Source: Ignelater luminosus
Lineage: Eukaryota > Arthropoda > Insecta > Coleoptera > Elateridae
Direction: 5' to 3'
Length of the DNA: 64,000 nt
NCBI GenBank assembly: GCA_011009095.1
Contig: VTPC01008022.1
Location: 91,686-155,685, forward strand
Shown here: positions 44,501 through 55,759 of the stretch, in pieces
How the letters are laid out: each line of letters begins with the position of its first letter
Position numbering within the stretch: the stretch's first letter is position 1
Program-made: the position numbers and the translations under genes
Notes under the pieces: model-generated
Databases searched by the model: none
What the model saw: only the letters and a program-made list of their open reading frames with translations
What the model was told of the DNA's origin: nothing

Positions 44501-47425
44501 CATCCAAGGGCTCGATACCACCAACGCAGACATCAACACCCCTCTACAGTTGAAAGATCCTACAGACGAAGGAAGTAGAAGACAACGTCTGGGTACTCCA
44601 CAAGTCATAGAAGTTCATCATTCATCACTTGCTTTCTTGCTCCTGCTCCGCTCTTGTACCATCTATCTTGCTAGCCAGCCAAGACCTAATCTCATTCTAC
44701 ATACAAAAACAGATCTTTTATTTATCATTAAACCCTCAACAGGGGCACTATGGGGCCGGCGGCAAACCAACGATGAACCCGCCACCGAATTCATCCGGAA
44801 AAAGCAACTTGTGACCCGGTTCGTCGTACTCACCATTGAGGACGCGTAGCTAATCACACTGTGCAAGGCACTTCTGCGAGATGACGTCGCGGTGATATTG
44901 TGACTTCGCAGCGCCTGCGACGATCGAAGATTTCATCACCTGGGTTGCGGACATTGAAGTCTGCCTTCCACGATGTCCGGATCTCACAACAACAAAACGT
45001 GACAACCAGCCTCAACCTCATGGACTTCACTATCCCGAGCGGCACTACCCCCTGTACTGCCTCGTACCACAACGTACCGCAGCGCGACCCGTCAACAATT
45101 AAACAATCATTACAATCCGCCTGATGACAACATTTCTGGGATAGCGGCCAGACAACCTTACAGTGGCATTTAAACTTCCAACGACACCGAACGTCGTGCG
45201 CTGACCCAGGATATTGCTCGATCAGAACCATTAACCGCAATTCGTGACCACTTCGGACCAGGCCCGTGCGAGGGCGTGTCCCGACCCATTGTGGCTCTCT
45301 TAACAGGTTAATGAAGAGCGGAGCCCGAATTAGAGGTCGCCGAAGGTGGTTCGTGCGAGGAAGTAACAAGGTTAACGAAGGGCGAAGCCCGACGAGGAGC
45401 CATCCGTGAGAGGGCGTAGCCTGAGCTTTTGTAACATTTAGATTTATTAACAAGGTTAATGGAGAGTGAAGTTCGATTAGGGCTTAATGGAGCGCGAAGT
45501 CCTATCAAGGACTAATCGTACGAGGGCGTAGCCCGAGCCATTTTATCATCTAACTGTCTTAGAAAAGTTAATGGAAGGCGAACCTAGACCAGGTCTCAAC
45601 CTGTAGTGACATTTAGTTCTCTTAACAAGTTTAATGGAAGGTAGAACCCAACCCGTGCGAGGGCACAGTCTGAGCCGTAGTGACATATGGATGTTTCCAG
45701 AAGGCTACAGTTGAATTTTTATTTTTTCGGGATGACGCCATAATTCTCCTTCTGGTTTTGCCTTTAGTTAAACAACAGAAATAGGAAACAAAACAAAAAA
45801 GGCACCGCCTTAATTTATTAATTGACAGCCTGTCGGCGTATTTTAGCTACTTTCAAGGTTTAATCTAAGCCGCACGTAAAGTTACCAAAACATTGGACTT
45901 TAATGGAGGGTGTAGTCCGAGGCCTCGCATAGTCTGAACCTTTTAGTGACATCTAGCTTACTGGAGAAAGTTAATGGAAAGCAGAGATCGACCAGAGATC
46001 GCTGAAGATGACCTGTAATAGTACGTAGTGCCGAGTCTTCATCGAATGTTTGTGTCTAGTTGCATCTCTGGAAAGGCTGGTTGTATCGAGTTAAGACTTG
46101 GACTGTTAGGTGTGGTGGGGGAACGACATTTAGACGATTTGGGCATCACCGATCGTTTTTTGTTTTTTTTTGACAGATGTTGTGTAGGCAGAGCTGTCGT
46201 ATAATTTAGTTCTCCCAAGAATACAGCACATTTCCAGAGTCACCATCGTATTTAACTCTATCATGAATGTTAATGGAATGTAGAGCCTGTTAACTGTTTG
46301 AGGTTCACTTTTTGGAGTCGTGCTGTAATCTATACCTTCTAAAACGAAACCAGACAACCGAAACTATATTTAGTGTATAAGGTTTTTATAGTTTTCCGGC
46401 ATCTTGGACAATTTACGCTAGAAATACTATACTGTAGCTTCTGCTTGGTTTCTTGAGATACAGGTAGTAACAAAGGGCGAAGTCAGATCTTCACACACCG
46501 ATGTTAGCGTATAGGAGAAGCAAGCACGGCAGTTGTGCAAATTAGACATGGAGATTCTGTCGTCGCTTCGAGAACTCTGTGCCTTCTGAATTAACTAAAA
46601 CTTGCTCAGAAAACCCATGAAAACGATAATTAGTGACATAGATCAATTAATCGGCTTTTAACGGAGCCACGAGGCGGTGGAGGGAGGGCAGCTCTAATCG
46701 CCATTTAATAACTGTAAACATAACCTTTGTTACGTATTCGAGCTTTCTATTTTCGGAGAATTTGTAACTTTTCATCCGTATCTGCTATAATTAAATTTTT
46801 TTAACAGAATGTTGTAATAGTACGAGCAAAAATTCTTTAGAATTAGGTATTTTTTTATACTGCCTTAACCTTTTTACGGTCAAAAACTAACAATTGACAT
46901 TGTCTCCGGCACGAAAAACAAAATAGTCACCGGTCGCGTCAATTAGTAACGTCACTGAACAAAATTTAAATTTTTCTATGACTATCAGATTTGGTTGTCA
47001 AAGTAACAGTAATAATAAATTTGAAGGTTAGTTTGCTTTTTAAAGTTCCTTTAAAAAAAACAAATGAACATTAATTAATTTTCCATGAAGTAGCATTGGT
47101 GCTGTCAATGCTGTCAATGCTGTCAATTTAAACTTCTTGTTGCCAATGTAATAAAAAGAAAACATATTGCAAGATATCACTTTTGCATTCAGCTCCTGAT
47201 AAGAACGCGTTTTACTGTTCTTTCATTTATCTTGTTTATCTAAAAGTTAATAGTACAATTTAACAAGCTTAATGCTAAAAATAGGTTCATTTATACTATA
47301 GTATGTTATTTCGCTATCAGTGCCCTAGAAAATAATGACTGATATAATATTGAATGGATACTTACTATACCGATTATGGCTGCAGCAAGACCTAAACACC
47401 TATAATAAGGATTAATAACCACCAT
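41571..47425 (-). CDS. Four-pass membrane protein, gene A (complete)
   Basis: Six minus-strand exons: 47366-47425 (ATG, MVVINPYYRCLGLAAAIIGI), 42569-42701, 42394-42504, 42196-42338, 41997-42143 (or to 41985) and 41571-41939, giving 320 residues. Intron phases are 0, 1, 1, 0, 0. Hydrophobic spans lie near residues 12-38, 76-98, 115-137 and 158-192; the last includes ARGFVLWIVN, conserved in gene B. The cytoplasmic-looking tail (about 120 residues) is Ser/Pro/Arg-rich and ends LKPALKNRFQNSYG. A short N-terminal NPYYRCLG exon, four spans and a disordered tail suggest an insect tetraspan family; I cannot name it or assign a function. Intron 1 is about 4.7 kb and holds a LINE ORF1 relic and a minisatellite. 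The other introns are 45-100 bp. The donor of exon 5 is ambiguous between two in-frame sites 12 bp apart. Confidence 0.85.
43440..44500 (+). pseudogene. LINE ORF1 (Gag-like, PRE_C2HC) relic in intron 1 of gene A
   Basis: A GC-rich block reads, across frameshifts, as an ORF1 of the jockey-like LINE type: an acidic/Ala-rich leader (EIDLADVDAAASGQSSSS), CDDGFVVGRSKKRHRESS, a VNRFSALG motif, then PIILHAKDKWFGIARELTRR and FTKAKNRRRSE. Later comes LLFLVLLDKTAENKEIF, then ILGLRVIVESPRKRTAMGQ and YHRC. The last pieces correspond to the PRE_C2HC domain and the first ligands of the CCHC knuckle. The relic is antisense to gene A. No RT frame follows. Base composition and codon use differ sharply from the neighbourhood, which fits a transposed origin. 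Confidence 0.65.
44510..45225. other. GC-rich continuation of the LINE-derived block
   Basis: GC-richer than the surrounding intron, with open frames on both strands (for example 44854-45453 minus) but no recognisable domain order. Probably decayed element sequence. Confidence 0.4.
45230..46290. repeat. Minisatellite block related to 6660-7800
   Basis: Units with TTAACAAGGTTAATGGAGNG, GCGAAGCCCGA, GTGCGAGGGCGTAGCCCGAG and GTGACATTTAGCTCTC recur at about 65-100 bp spacing, most regularly at 45290-45690 and more decayed beyond. The core is shared with the block at 6.7 kb. It lies within intron 1 of gene A. Confidence 0.7.
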
Positions 47426-49015
47426 TTTCTTAACAAAAACTAAATTATTTTACACACACGTTCACATTATTACTGACGACTTATAATAATTTTAATCTAA
47501 ACAATTTTTGCGATAAAAAATATTAAAAAGTTATGGAGGCTAGATAAGGACAATGAAATATCTAAATGAAATAATAAAACAATCGATGATAAAGCCCAGG
47601 TTTATCGGAATTTACAAGGAAATGATATCTCCACTTTTATACCTATTATCATATCAATACCTATGCGTATTCCCAATTTTCTCAAAATTAGAATTTTTCA
47701 GTTATGTTTTCTCTTATGATTATGAATCACTCATCAGATATTTAGTACGTATCTGTTTGCTCAAAGAATTTTTGTAAATGCAAATTCGATTTCGTTTTTT
47801 ATTAATAATCTTTAAAACTAGATTGTAGCTGTTGTTGTACTTTAGTTAATGGAATTACATTTATTACTTTGATGCATGATAAGAATAATTCGAATTGTAA
47901 GGTACTTGAAAAAAAAAGTTTTTTTATTTAAGTGTCGATGTGTCCTAAAAAATCATCTGATGTGCTGGATTATTTTGATATTAAAAAGTAGATTGAAAAT
48001 TGAGAAATAAAATACCCGAAAGTACATACATGCATACTAGTTGTATGTCTCACAAAATTTAATAAAATATGAAAATCAGTAGTAGTAGTAGTAGTAGTAG
48101 TAGGCGTACATAAATCCGTGATCTTTGCATGCTTACATTGAAGATAGCCTAGATGTTAAATTTTTAGAAAAGTTCTTTTAGATAATTGAAAACTAAATAA
48201 TAGTAAATTAGAACCTAAATAATTCATTCATATTATTACTCCACGCTAAAATAAGGTTAGGTTAAGATTGCAAGTAGTCATAAAAACCAGGGCTGCTAAA
48301 TGAAAGTAGTTCATAATTTAATTGGACCCGTAACTCAGAAATTGATCTTTTCATCATTTACTAAGTTGTGCCTTCTTGATAAGCAGCTTAGTAAGGTTTA
48401 AGTTTTAGGTTAGTCAAAGCTGCAAGTAAAAAATTTAAAGTGAACTTTTGTAAGAAAAAGTATGTCAGTTTGGTGTACATGCAATACATATTGTTATGGT
48501 TTACTGAACTGAAAATGAAATGATATATGAAGACACCTCTACTATATAATGTACAGTGTGGTCCAATTTCGATAGGGTTAAATGGGTAACTTTCTTATTA
48601 GCGCAGATAAATGGAAACGGCTTAGGTATCCGTGACCTCTTTTTTTATGCTTATTCCATTACCGTTGCCAGAAGTAAGCTGCCGACTTTTGTTTTCTCCC
48701 TAAAGAGAAAAAGTGAAAAATGCCCGATTCCTTCAATTTGCTGTAACTCCTTTATTTTCAAAGCTAGAACAAAATCAGTTTAGCAGGCACTTTTTAACGT
48801 AGAATTCAATGCAGGTAATCGTTTTTTCCTAGCGCTTCCTATAATTACGCTGTGACTTAAAGTTGAATCTTTTAAATGGAAAGCATAGTTGTAGACGGAT
48901 ATTTAAAAATTTTATTTTTCCAACATCCCCATTTTATGGGTCCCTGCGTCTCTATACAGTTATTAAATTATTTGATAATTTATCAAAAAAATATTAATCA
49001 TAGTTTCTCTCCCCA
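46291..49015. other. Intron 1 remainder, exon 1 surroundings and upstream of gene A
   Basis: Apart from exon 1 of gene A (47366-47425) no exon is recognised. A GCTGTCAAT triplet of 9-base repeats lies near 47100-47126 and an (AGT)n microsatellite near 48077-48102. 48550-48850 opens with ACAGTGTGGTCCAATTTCG, reminiscent of DNA-transposon ends, but no partner was found. Confidence 0.4.
48077..48102. repeat. (AGT)n microsatellite
   Basis: Uninterrupted trinucleotide run read directly. Confidence 0.95.
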
Positions 49016-49351
49016 GATATTTCCTGTCTGTTTTTCACCAACTGGCCCGAGTGGCCTGGGTTATCGCTTCGTCCGGATACCAAGCCTAACATCTCAAAGC
49101 CGGCAACGAGACATATCTACATGACGAAAGGCCCGTATAATTGCGCTGGACGAGGCGTCCAGCTCCTTTGCTGGAAACCTCGCATCCTTAGAAGCCCCAT
49201 GGCTCCCTTATTACTCTGGTTCGTTGGCTAGATAGACAGTCTATGGCAGGTTTGAGTTCTATAAATTAATTTACTGATTGATGAAGATGGGGTCAGGTAA
49301 AAGATGTGAGTTGGACATTTCAGCGGCCTATTTATATGCCTATTTCTAATA

Positions 49352-50230
49352 TTAAGTGTGCGTTGGTGTTTTTAGTCTATCTACCTTTTTAGCAAAACGT
49401 TTCAATTCCTCCCACCATTCCTTCGTTTTGCTTAGCTCACCTACCTCATCTATATTCTGTGGCCACCTATATCCTATTTTAATTACATTTTGATTACTTA
49501 TTTCTCTAGCCCGCCTTTCTAATCTACATTTAAACAATACATGTTCCGCATTATCTTCTCCCTCTCCACATGCACATCCCATTTCGTTGTCATTTAATTT
49601 AACCTATCTTGACTAAATAAGATTTAAAATTCTCATGTCCTGTAAGCAGCTGTACTACGTCTTTATCTAGTTTCCCAATTTTTGCGCTTATTTCATTATT
49701 TTGAATAAATTTTTGTGTTAACCTACCTGTAGTCGCTCCATTCCATCTATTATTCCAAATTTCTTTTAAATTTTGTCTAATCCTATGTTTAACTAACGAT
49801 CTAGGAACGACATTAAATATTATTTTTAATCCTTCTTCTATAGCTGCTTCTCTAGCTAACTCATCTGCCCTTTCATTACTTTTTATTCCTACATGTGCTT
49901 TTACCCATCTAATTTTAATCTTAACTTTATTTATTACTTCTTTATATATTCCCCAAGTTTCCGTCTGTAACCCAGTAGAGTTCCTCATTCCCTGTAATGC
50001 CAATAGAGCTGATTTACTATCGCTATTTAAAGTACATTCCCCAAAATCATATTGATTATCCCTAATGTACTTTAATGCCTCTCTAAATTGCTAGAAGTTC
50101 ACACTGAAAATTAGAACTCCATAATCCTAATTTCAATTTTTCATTCGCTATTTCCCTTTCTTCATTATATATAACATAAGCTGCTTCTGCCCTACCATCT
50201 TCCATTCTAGATCCGTCAGTGTATATTTGT
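49352..50230 (-). pseudogene. LINE ORF2 C-terminus: RNase H and Cys/His motif
   Basis: LQIYTDGSRMEDGRAEAAYV supplies the first catalytic Asp, FQCELLAI the Glu, and after a frameshift IRWVKAHVGIKSNERADELA the His region and third Asp of a retroelement RNase H. After LLTGHENFKSYLVKIG and another break comes CACGEGEDNAEHVLFKC, the C-terminal zinc-binding motif common in insect LINEs. Three separate frames carry these pieces. Confidence 0.8.
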
Positions 50231-50689
50231 AATCTATCCTCCCTCTTCAAATTTCCTTTAATAAAATGAAACTTACCTATGCCTGCCGGATGTCCTACGT
50301 CCCCTGTAGCTACTCTTCTTGCTATTTCCTTTCCTTGTAATCCTAATTTTTTGCTAAGTTCCTGAGATCTACCTCTAAAAATCTTATGTTTATCTACTTC
50401 TGCTTTTAAATATAAGTCTATTGGCATAATCTGACTAATAACTAATATTGCCTCTGTAGATACTATACTATATGCTGCTGCTGCTCTAACTGCTAATATT
50501 CTTTGAATACTTAATAATTTTTGTTTCTGTCTAACTTTTAATTTTCCTGTCCATATTTCAGCAGCATATGAAATACCTGGTTGTATAACCCCCTCGTATA
50601 TCCTAGCTGCAGAATTACCCCTAAATCCCCAAGTTAATCTAGTTGCAGCTTCTAATTTATTTGCTAATAATTTGCTCTTTTGTGTTATA

Positions 50690-52384
50690 TAATCTATATG
50701 ACTATTCCAGGACAGCCTATCATCTAACATTACCCTTAGATACCTAATACTTTCCTTACAATAAATTCTATTTTCTCCCATTTTAAAGGTTGGTTTTTCC
50801 TGCCCTGGTTTTTTGCCAAAAAATAATGCTTCTGTTTTATTAGCATTGAATTTTAATTTTTCGTCATTAGCCCATTCTAATAATTTGCCTAATGCCTCTG
50901 TACCCTTAGTTTTTAAATTCTTAAAATTGCCTGCTCTAACTATTAATATTGTATCATCCGCAAATGCTATTATTTCACATCCCTCTGGAAGTTTAACCCT
51001 AAATATACTTTCATACAATAGATTTCAATAGATCGGTCTGGAGCACGATCCTTGCGGACAACCCCTTTCTAATCTTCTGGACACAGTATTGGTCGAAAGT
51101 TCTCTGTGCTATTCCATCGCTAAAGAAACTTTTAATCAATTTTAATAAATTCTCTGGACACTCTCTTTTCTCTAATTCTATAATAATTCTAGGCCACCAT
51201 GCGTGATCAAATGCTCCTGCTATATCTAATGCTATTACCGCGCAATAATCCCCATCGTTTCGTATTGCTTTTATTGTTGTAACTACTCTATCTATCGCAT
51301 CTGTGGTGGAACGTCCTGCTCTAAATCCGTATTGCCTATCATTAAAGCCACCTTGACTGTTAACTAATTGAACTATCCTATCTACTATTAATCTATCTAA
51401 AACCTTACCTATCAAAGGAAGTAAACTAATCGGTCTAAAACTGCTAGGATCCATTATATCATCTTTACCTGGTTTTGGTATAAATTTAACATTTTGATGT
51501 TTCCAAATTGTAGGGAAAGTTCCTTTTTCTAAACATAAATTATATAATTTAACAAGATTTTGACTATTAATTACAAAAGCTTTCTGAATAGCATCTGCTG
51601 TTATCCCATCCCACACTGGAGCTTTTTTGGGATCCATTCTGTTAATTACTCTACTTATTTCAGAATAAGAAAATTTACATTCCCTAATCGTACTACCCTG
51701 CGCTTCATAAGCTCCTTTCCTAATAAAATTTTGTAACCTACTATCATTTCCTACATTATCCTCTGGGAAGAATTTAAATAACAAATATTCAGCTGTTTCC
51801 CTCGCGTCATTTGTATATCTCCCATCCTCTTTCCTAATACTAGACATTATTGCGTTCCTATTTCTTTTTCCCCTAATTACTTTATAAGCTGTTCCCCATA
51901 CATCTTTATCAGAATTTAAACTACAAAATTCCTTCCATTTGTCTGTTCTAGTTTTTTCTATTAATTCTCTGTATTCTCTTTTTATGATTCTATATTCATT
52001 TTTCCTAATTTCTCTTATTTCCCCTCTAGCTTTTTTCATTTTTTTTCTAGCTTTCCTATTTTCTGCCCTCTTTATAGTAAGTTCCCTAGTCCACCACGGT
52101 ACATTTCTATTAAAATTTTTTCGTTGTGGCATTGATTCCCTACATGCTAATACAATTGCGTCATTTAATTCTTTCGCCTGTAATTCTACATTAACGGAAT
52201 TACTATCTAATCTAAGTTCCAATTCCTGAGTTAATACTTTAAATTTATTTTCAAATTTTTCCCAGTTTGCTTTTTTATTACAAAAACGTCTATTGTATTC
52301 TATTGCTTCTTTAGCTCCTAATTTTAATTCCCATCTAATTAAGCAATGATCGCTAAGCGTTTCCTCATCAGTAATTTCCAACAA
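50690..52384 (-). pseudogene. LINE ORF2 reverse transcriptase, split by frameshift and stop
   Basis: From 52384 leftward: ETLSDHCLIRWEL (end of the endonuclease domain), a Lys/Arg-rich linker, then RT motifs NVKFIPKPGKD, FRPISLLPLIGKVLDRL, QYGFRAGRSTTDAID, VIALDIAGAFDHAWW. Near 51080-51010 the frame shifts; in the next frame GCPQGSCSRPIY is followed by a TGA where a Trp is expected, then LYE and the FADD catalytic motif (IIAFADDTILIV). The FDHAWW and QYGF-GRST motifs are closest to the R1 clade. No active enzyme can be made. Confidence 0.85.
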
Positions 52385-52481
52385 TAATTTTTTGTCCTTT
52401 CCTTATATATTTTAAATTGTTTAGTATCTTACGAAATCTATCTATTAATTCTTCTTATAAGTAATTACTCCTAGTTGTTGG

Positions 52482-52484
<3 letters not shown>

Positions 52485-52512
<28 letters not shown>
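52485..52512. repeat. (TA)n microsatellite
   Basis: Dinucleotide run located inside the remnant of the LINE endonuclease region. Confidence 0.95.
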
Positions 52513-52515
<3 letters not shown>

Positions 52516-52519
52516 GGCC

Positions 52520-52818
52520 TTTTAAAATATTTAAACTAATAACTGTAATAAGTTCGCATGATAGTTCTCCTATTATTAATGGCGTATATTTATTATTACC
52601 TAAAACTACACAACTTCTAGGCCTATCTATTGTTCTACATATTGCCCTACAACTTTATCGCTATATGTATTTGGTTCCTGAACGCACATAATATCTATTC
52701 CTTCTCTTTTTCCTATCTCGACTATATTTCCTGTCGCTCCTTTTCCTTTACCTAAATTAACTTGCGCAAATTTTATAACATTCTCTAAAATTTTTCTATT
52801 AGTATTATTATTGTCCAT
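52520..52818 (-). pseudogene. LINE ORF2 endonuclease, N-terminal fragment
   Basis: From ATG 52818: LENVIKFAQVNLGKGKGATG, then GIDIMCVQEPNTYSDKVVG. The N and QEP residues belong to the APE-type endonuclease start. After a shift, CRTIDRPRSCVVLG continues the domain until the (TA)n run. The middle of the domain is missing before SDHCLIRW at 52350. Confidence 0.75.
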
Positions 52819-53257
52819 AGTCTATACCTTTAGATATTGCTACTCTGATTTTGAGCATAGTAGGGCAACTTTTATGTCTTGCGTCATGATCAGTCTTGCA
52901 TCCTTTTTCATTTCCGTTTGCACGTACACAAACTATGCATCTAATGTCATTTGCTTTACAGTTTTTATAGTTGTGTCCGTTATTTCCGCGTTTTCCGCAA
53001 ATTTGATTACTTTCTTTGCATTTATCGGATTTATGTCCGTATCTATAACACTTGAAGCATTGAATTAGGAAGATAAAGTCCTTTGCATATACACTTTCCC
53101 ACTCTAGATTAATTTTTCTTTTTAAAAGTTCTTTTCTTGCTTCGCTTGTTACATCTAACACTACGCTAACGTACTTATCTTTATCCCTTCCTCCTATTCT
53201 AAATTTTTCTTTAACTTGCTTTTGAAAGTTATCTATACCTCCACATGCTTCAACCAT
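52808..53257 (-). pseudogene. LINE ORF1, zinc-knuckle end
   Basis: The 149-residue frame ends 11 bases inside the ORF2 start, an overlap usual for such elements. It contains three CCHC-like knuckles (CFKCYRYGHKSDKC, ICGKRGNNGHNYKNC with one Cys replaced, CIVCVRANG...H) and a Lys-rich DKYVSVVLDVTSEARKELL segment. Function in the intact element would be RNA binding. The N-terminal part of ORF1 is not visible. Confidence 0.8.
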
Positions 53258-53484
53258 TACATTGGTTGTCTTGGGTCTTGGGCGGTCTGGCGCACCGCCT
53301 AATCTACTTTATCGTCTCCTCGAGCCGTCAACAACAACCCGGGGATTGGCGTGGGGTCTGCTTGGTGTCTGACATTGGGAACTAACTAAGTACAGTAAGC
53401 TCTCCAACAACCCACTCTACCAGGCTTAAGAGAAGTTAAGTCTTTTAAGCAGCCGGCCACCTTTGGTGGCATTTCACGTTGAAC

Positions 53485-54235
53485 AATGAGGACATACATT
53501 TATATGAACTTTCCGACTTAGAATTGGTCCAAAAATCACCCATTAAAATACGTACACCCTGTATATTCAATTCTCTGAAAATTTAATCTTTTTATCATCG
53601 TGGTTTTCTTTTTATTTTATTTTTTCCTAAATTCACATTTTAATATCATGACGCATATTTGTCTCTGACCAAGTGTGCCTTTGCTTCCGACTTTATGTTT
53701 TCATCGTTTTGCTTGTAAAACTTTTTTTCGATTTAAATCGGACGGTTTGCTGTGTTGGAGTTTTCGCATAAAGAGGAACCTTTTACACATGAACTAAGCC
53801 TTTGTTGGTGACAGAAATTAACGGTTGAATTGTATGTTTTGACTTGCTTGTTACCAATTGTTATCTTGAACTTGTTGCAGTCGTAACGACTTTGGACATT
53901 TTTTGTTTCGGAAGCCTTATCAGTGACTTTTCTTGACGTATCCGATCTTTTATATGATTTGTACAAAGGATCAACCATCAGCTTTATTTTGATTCATAAA
54001 TGTTTACAATGCCATTAGCGGTTATCCGTCAAGAACGCAAAACGTAGAGGAAGGCTAAGTGTCCAAAGTCTTCACGATTTTGAGAGACATTGGACATGGC
54101 CATGGGTCATGACTGAATGAGTAAATCCGACCCATTAATAGACTTTATTTGCCCTGGAAAAAGATATTCAACTGCCACTCAATCTCCAACATTTAAAGGT
54201 GCTCCTCCTTGTCACTGCTTTCTTCCTGCCCAGTC
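53485..54235. other. Nothing recognised
   Basis: AT-rich sequence with one ACACCCTGTATA motif near 53555, a common edge of insect DNA elements; no partner was found close by. Confidence 0.4.
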
Positions 54236-54238
54236 AAT

Positions 54239-55753
54239 TTAAAAATTTTCACTATGGACGCTAAAACTGCCATTCTCTTCGGAAAAAGGTTTCACTTCTA
54301 ATAACTTCCGCTTAATTGGTATCTTCTTCTTTTTCTTTTTCTTCTCAATTAGCATTTTCTCAAGTGCATCGGTGGCAATCATACACCTTCCTTTTGGACA
54401 TCCTCGATTTGACCCCTTCCGCGTCCGTCCTTTTGGATATGGACGTATATCTTCAGGCGAAACTAGGCCTATCATCGTATTTTCCATGCTAAGTTGAGCT
54501 GGAATGGCACCGAAAAGTTGCTCTCTTGAGAGCTAACTCGTGTCGCTTGAGCAGAGTGATTGGTCGTGCTGACTGTAGCCAAGCCGGCGTAAGTGGATTC
54601 AGCAAGTCTAGTTGATGCTACTGGATGAGTCTCATCGTCGGAAATAAAAGAAAACATGAAGTAAAAGTCTTTAAATATGTCGTGGTCAAAAGGTAAAATT
54701 CCAGTTGCACGGAAACCTGATTTTATGTTTTGAGAAGAAACAGCCCTGTCCCATGCCAAGCTGCAAATCCTAGGCAATGCAAAAATTCCCATGGTAACTA
54801 GAAGTCAATACCGCTGGCAACAAATGTTTTGAAGGGGCTGAAGACAGTCTTGTCTAGGGGCTGCAACTTGTTAGACATGTGGGCTGGTAAAGTTATCAGC
54901 ATAATTCCATTTTCTTTTGCAAAGTCAAGAGCTTTGACGCTGAGGTGTAACTCATGATTGCCTATAATAAGTAAAACAGGGTGGTCTTTACTGCAATGCG
55001 TATTTTTTGGAAAAAGGTGAGCACTTGAAAGAAATTCTCTGAGGTCATCCAACCACTTTAATGCACAAGCTCTAATGAGCCTGAGGTAGTACCTGTCAGT
55101 ATTAAGCTTGCGTCGTACCTGACCCTTAGAGAAAGCCAAGTGGATGGAAGGGCATTACCAATGGCGAAAATGATTCCAATCGCCCCCCTTTCCCTCGAAG
55201 CTACCTGGCTCACTTGTTTTTTGCTTAAAACTGCCTGGACTTTTGGCACCGTAGAAACTCATGTTTCGTCTAGATTAGAAATTCTGCCAGGTGTAAATTT
55301 GTAGCGCTACATGACTTGCTGCTGTTTGTCGAAGAAAACTCCAACATTGTGCTTGTTGAAGGATGTTATCCTAGCCAAGCTCGTTGACTCTGGTGTTCAA
55401 ATTGAAAGTGATTAGTGTCTTTTCACAAACGCAGTCAGTCAACTTTCGCTAACCGTTTTACGTTTGGTCTAGGACTTGGGAACTTGGGGCTTGTTGGCGA
55501 TGGCGAACTTATATGCTAGGCGTCTGGTGTCTCTAGGTAAAAGTTTGTAAAACAAGAGCGAACATTTTAGGATGTATTTCATCAAGGACTTTTCCATTGC
55601 TGCTGGAAATACTGCAGATCTTTTAAAATCAGGGGTTAATGCAACTTTATCGATGCCGTTTTCTCGGGCTGTCTTCACTATATAGGCCAAGTGAGATTTT
55701 TTCTCTCCAAACTCTTTAGCGGCGTTTCTTGTTGATAGTTTGTTTTGAAACAC
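54239..55753 (-). pseudogene. Tigger/pogo-type (DDE_1, jerky-like) transposase relic
   Basis: Minus strand, in four or more frames. The HTH region comes first (STRNAAKEFGEKKSHLAYIV), then FYKLLPRDTRRLAYKFAIAN and FNKHNVGVFFDK. RYKFTPGRISNLDET holds the first catalytic Asp. SKKQVSQVASRERGAIGIIF, PVLLIIGNHELHLSVKALDF and MLITLPAHMSNKLQPLDKTV follow, then NIKSGFRATGILPFDHDIF and a PEDIRPYPKGRTRK tail. The order and motifs are those of insect DDE_1 transposases of the Tigger/jerky group. The second catalytic Asp, normally in DNH, is Gly here (GNH), and a large part of the central domain is lost. No terminal repeats were identified. Confidence 0.85.
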
Positions 55754-55759
55754 TGCTTT

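Larger units (their letters stand above)
49030..53480 (-). mobile_element. R1-like non-LTR retrotransposon with RNase H, decayed
   Basis: On the minus strand, from right to left: an ORF1 end with zinc knuckles (53257-52808), an endonuclease start (52818-52627) interrupted by frameshifts and an (AT)n run, RT (52384-50690), RNase H (about 50230-49850) and a C-terminal Cys/His motif (49582-49352). The GC-richer flanks at 53275-53480 and 49030-49260 are probably its 5' and 3' untranslated sequence. Multiple frameshifts and stops make it inactive. It lies between the two tetraspan paralogues. Confidence 0.8.

Noticed and set aside
44854..45453. Minus-strand frame of 199 codons
   Set aside because: It lies in the GC-rich block between the LINE ORF1 relic and the minisatellite; composition explains the lack of stops and no motif is seen.
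51939..52229. Plus-strand hydrophobic frame of 96 codons
   Set aside because: Antisense of the Lys/Arg-rich linker of the LINE ORF2.
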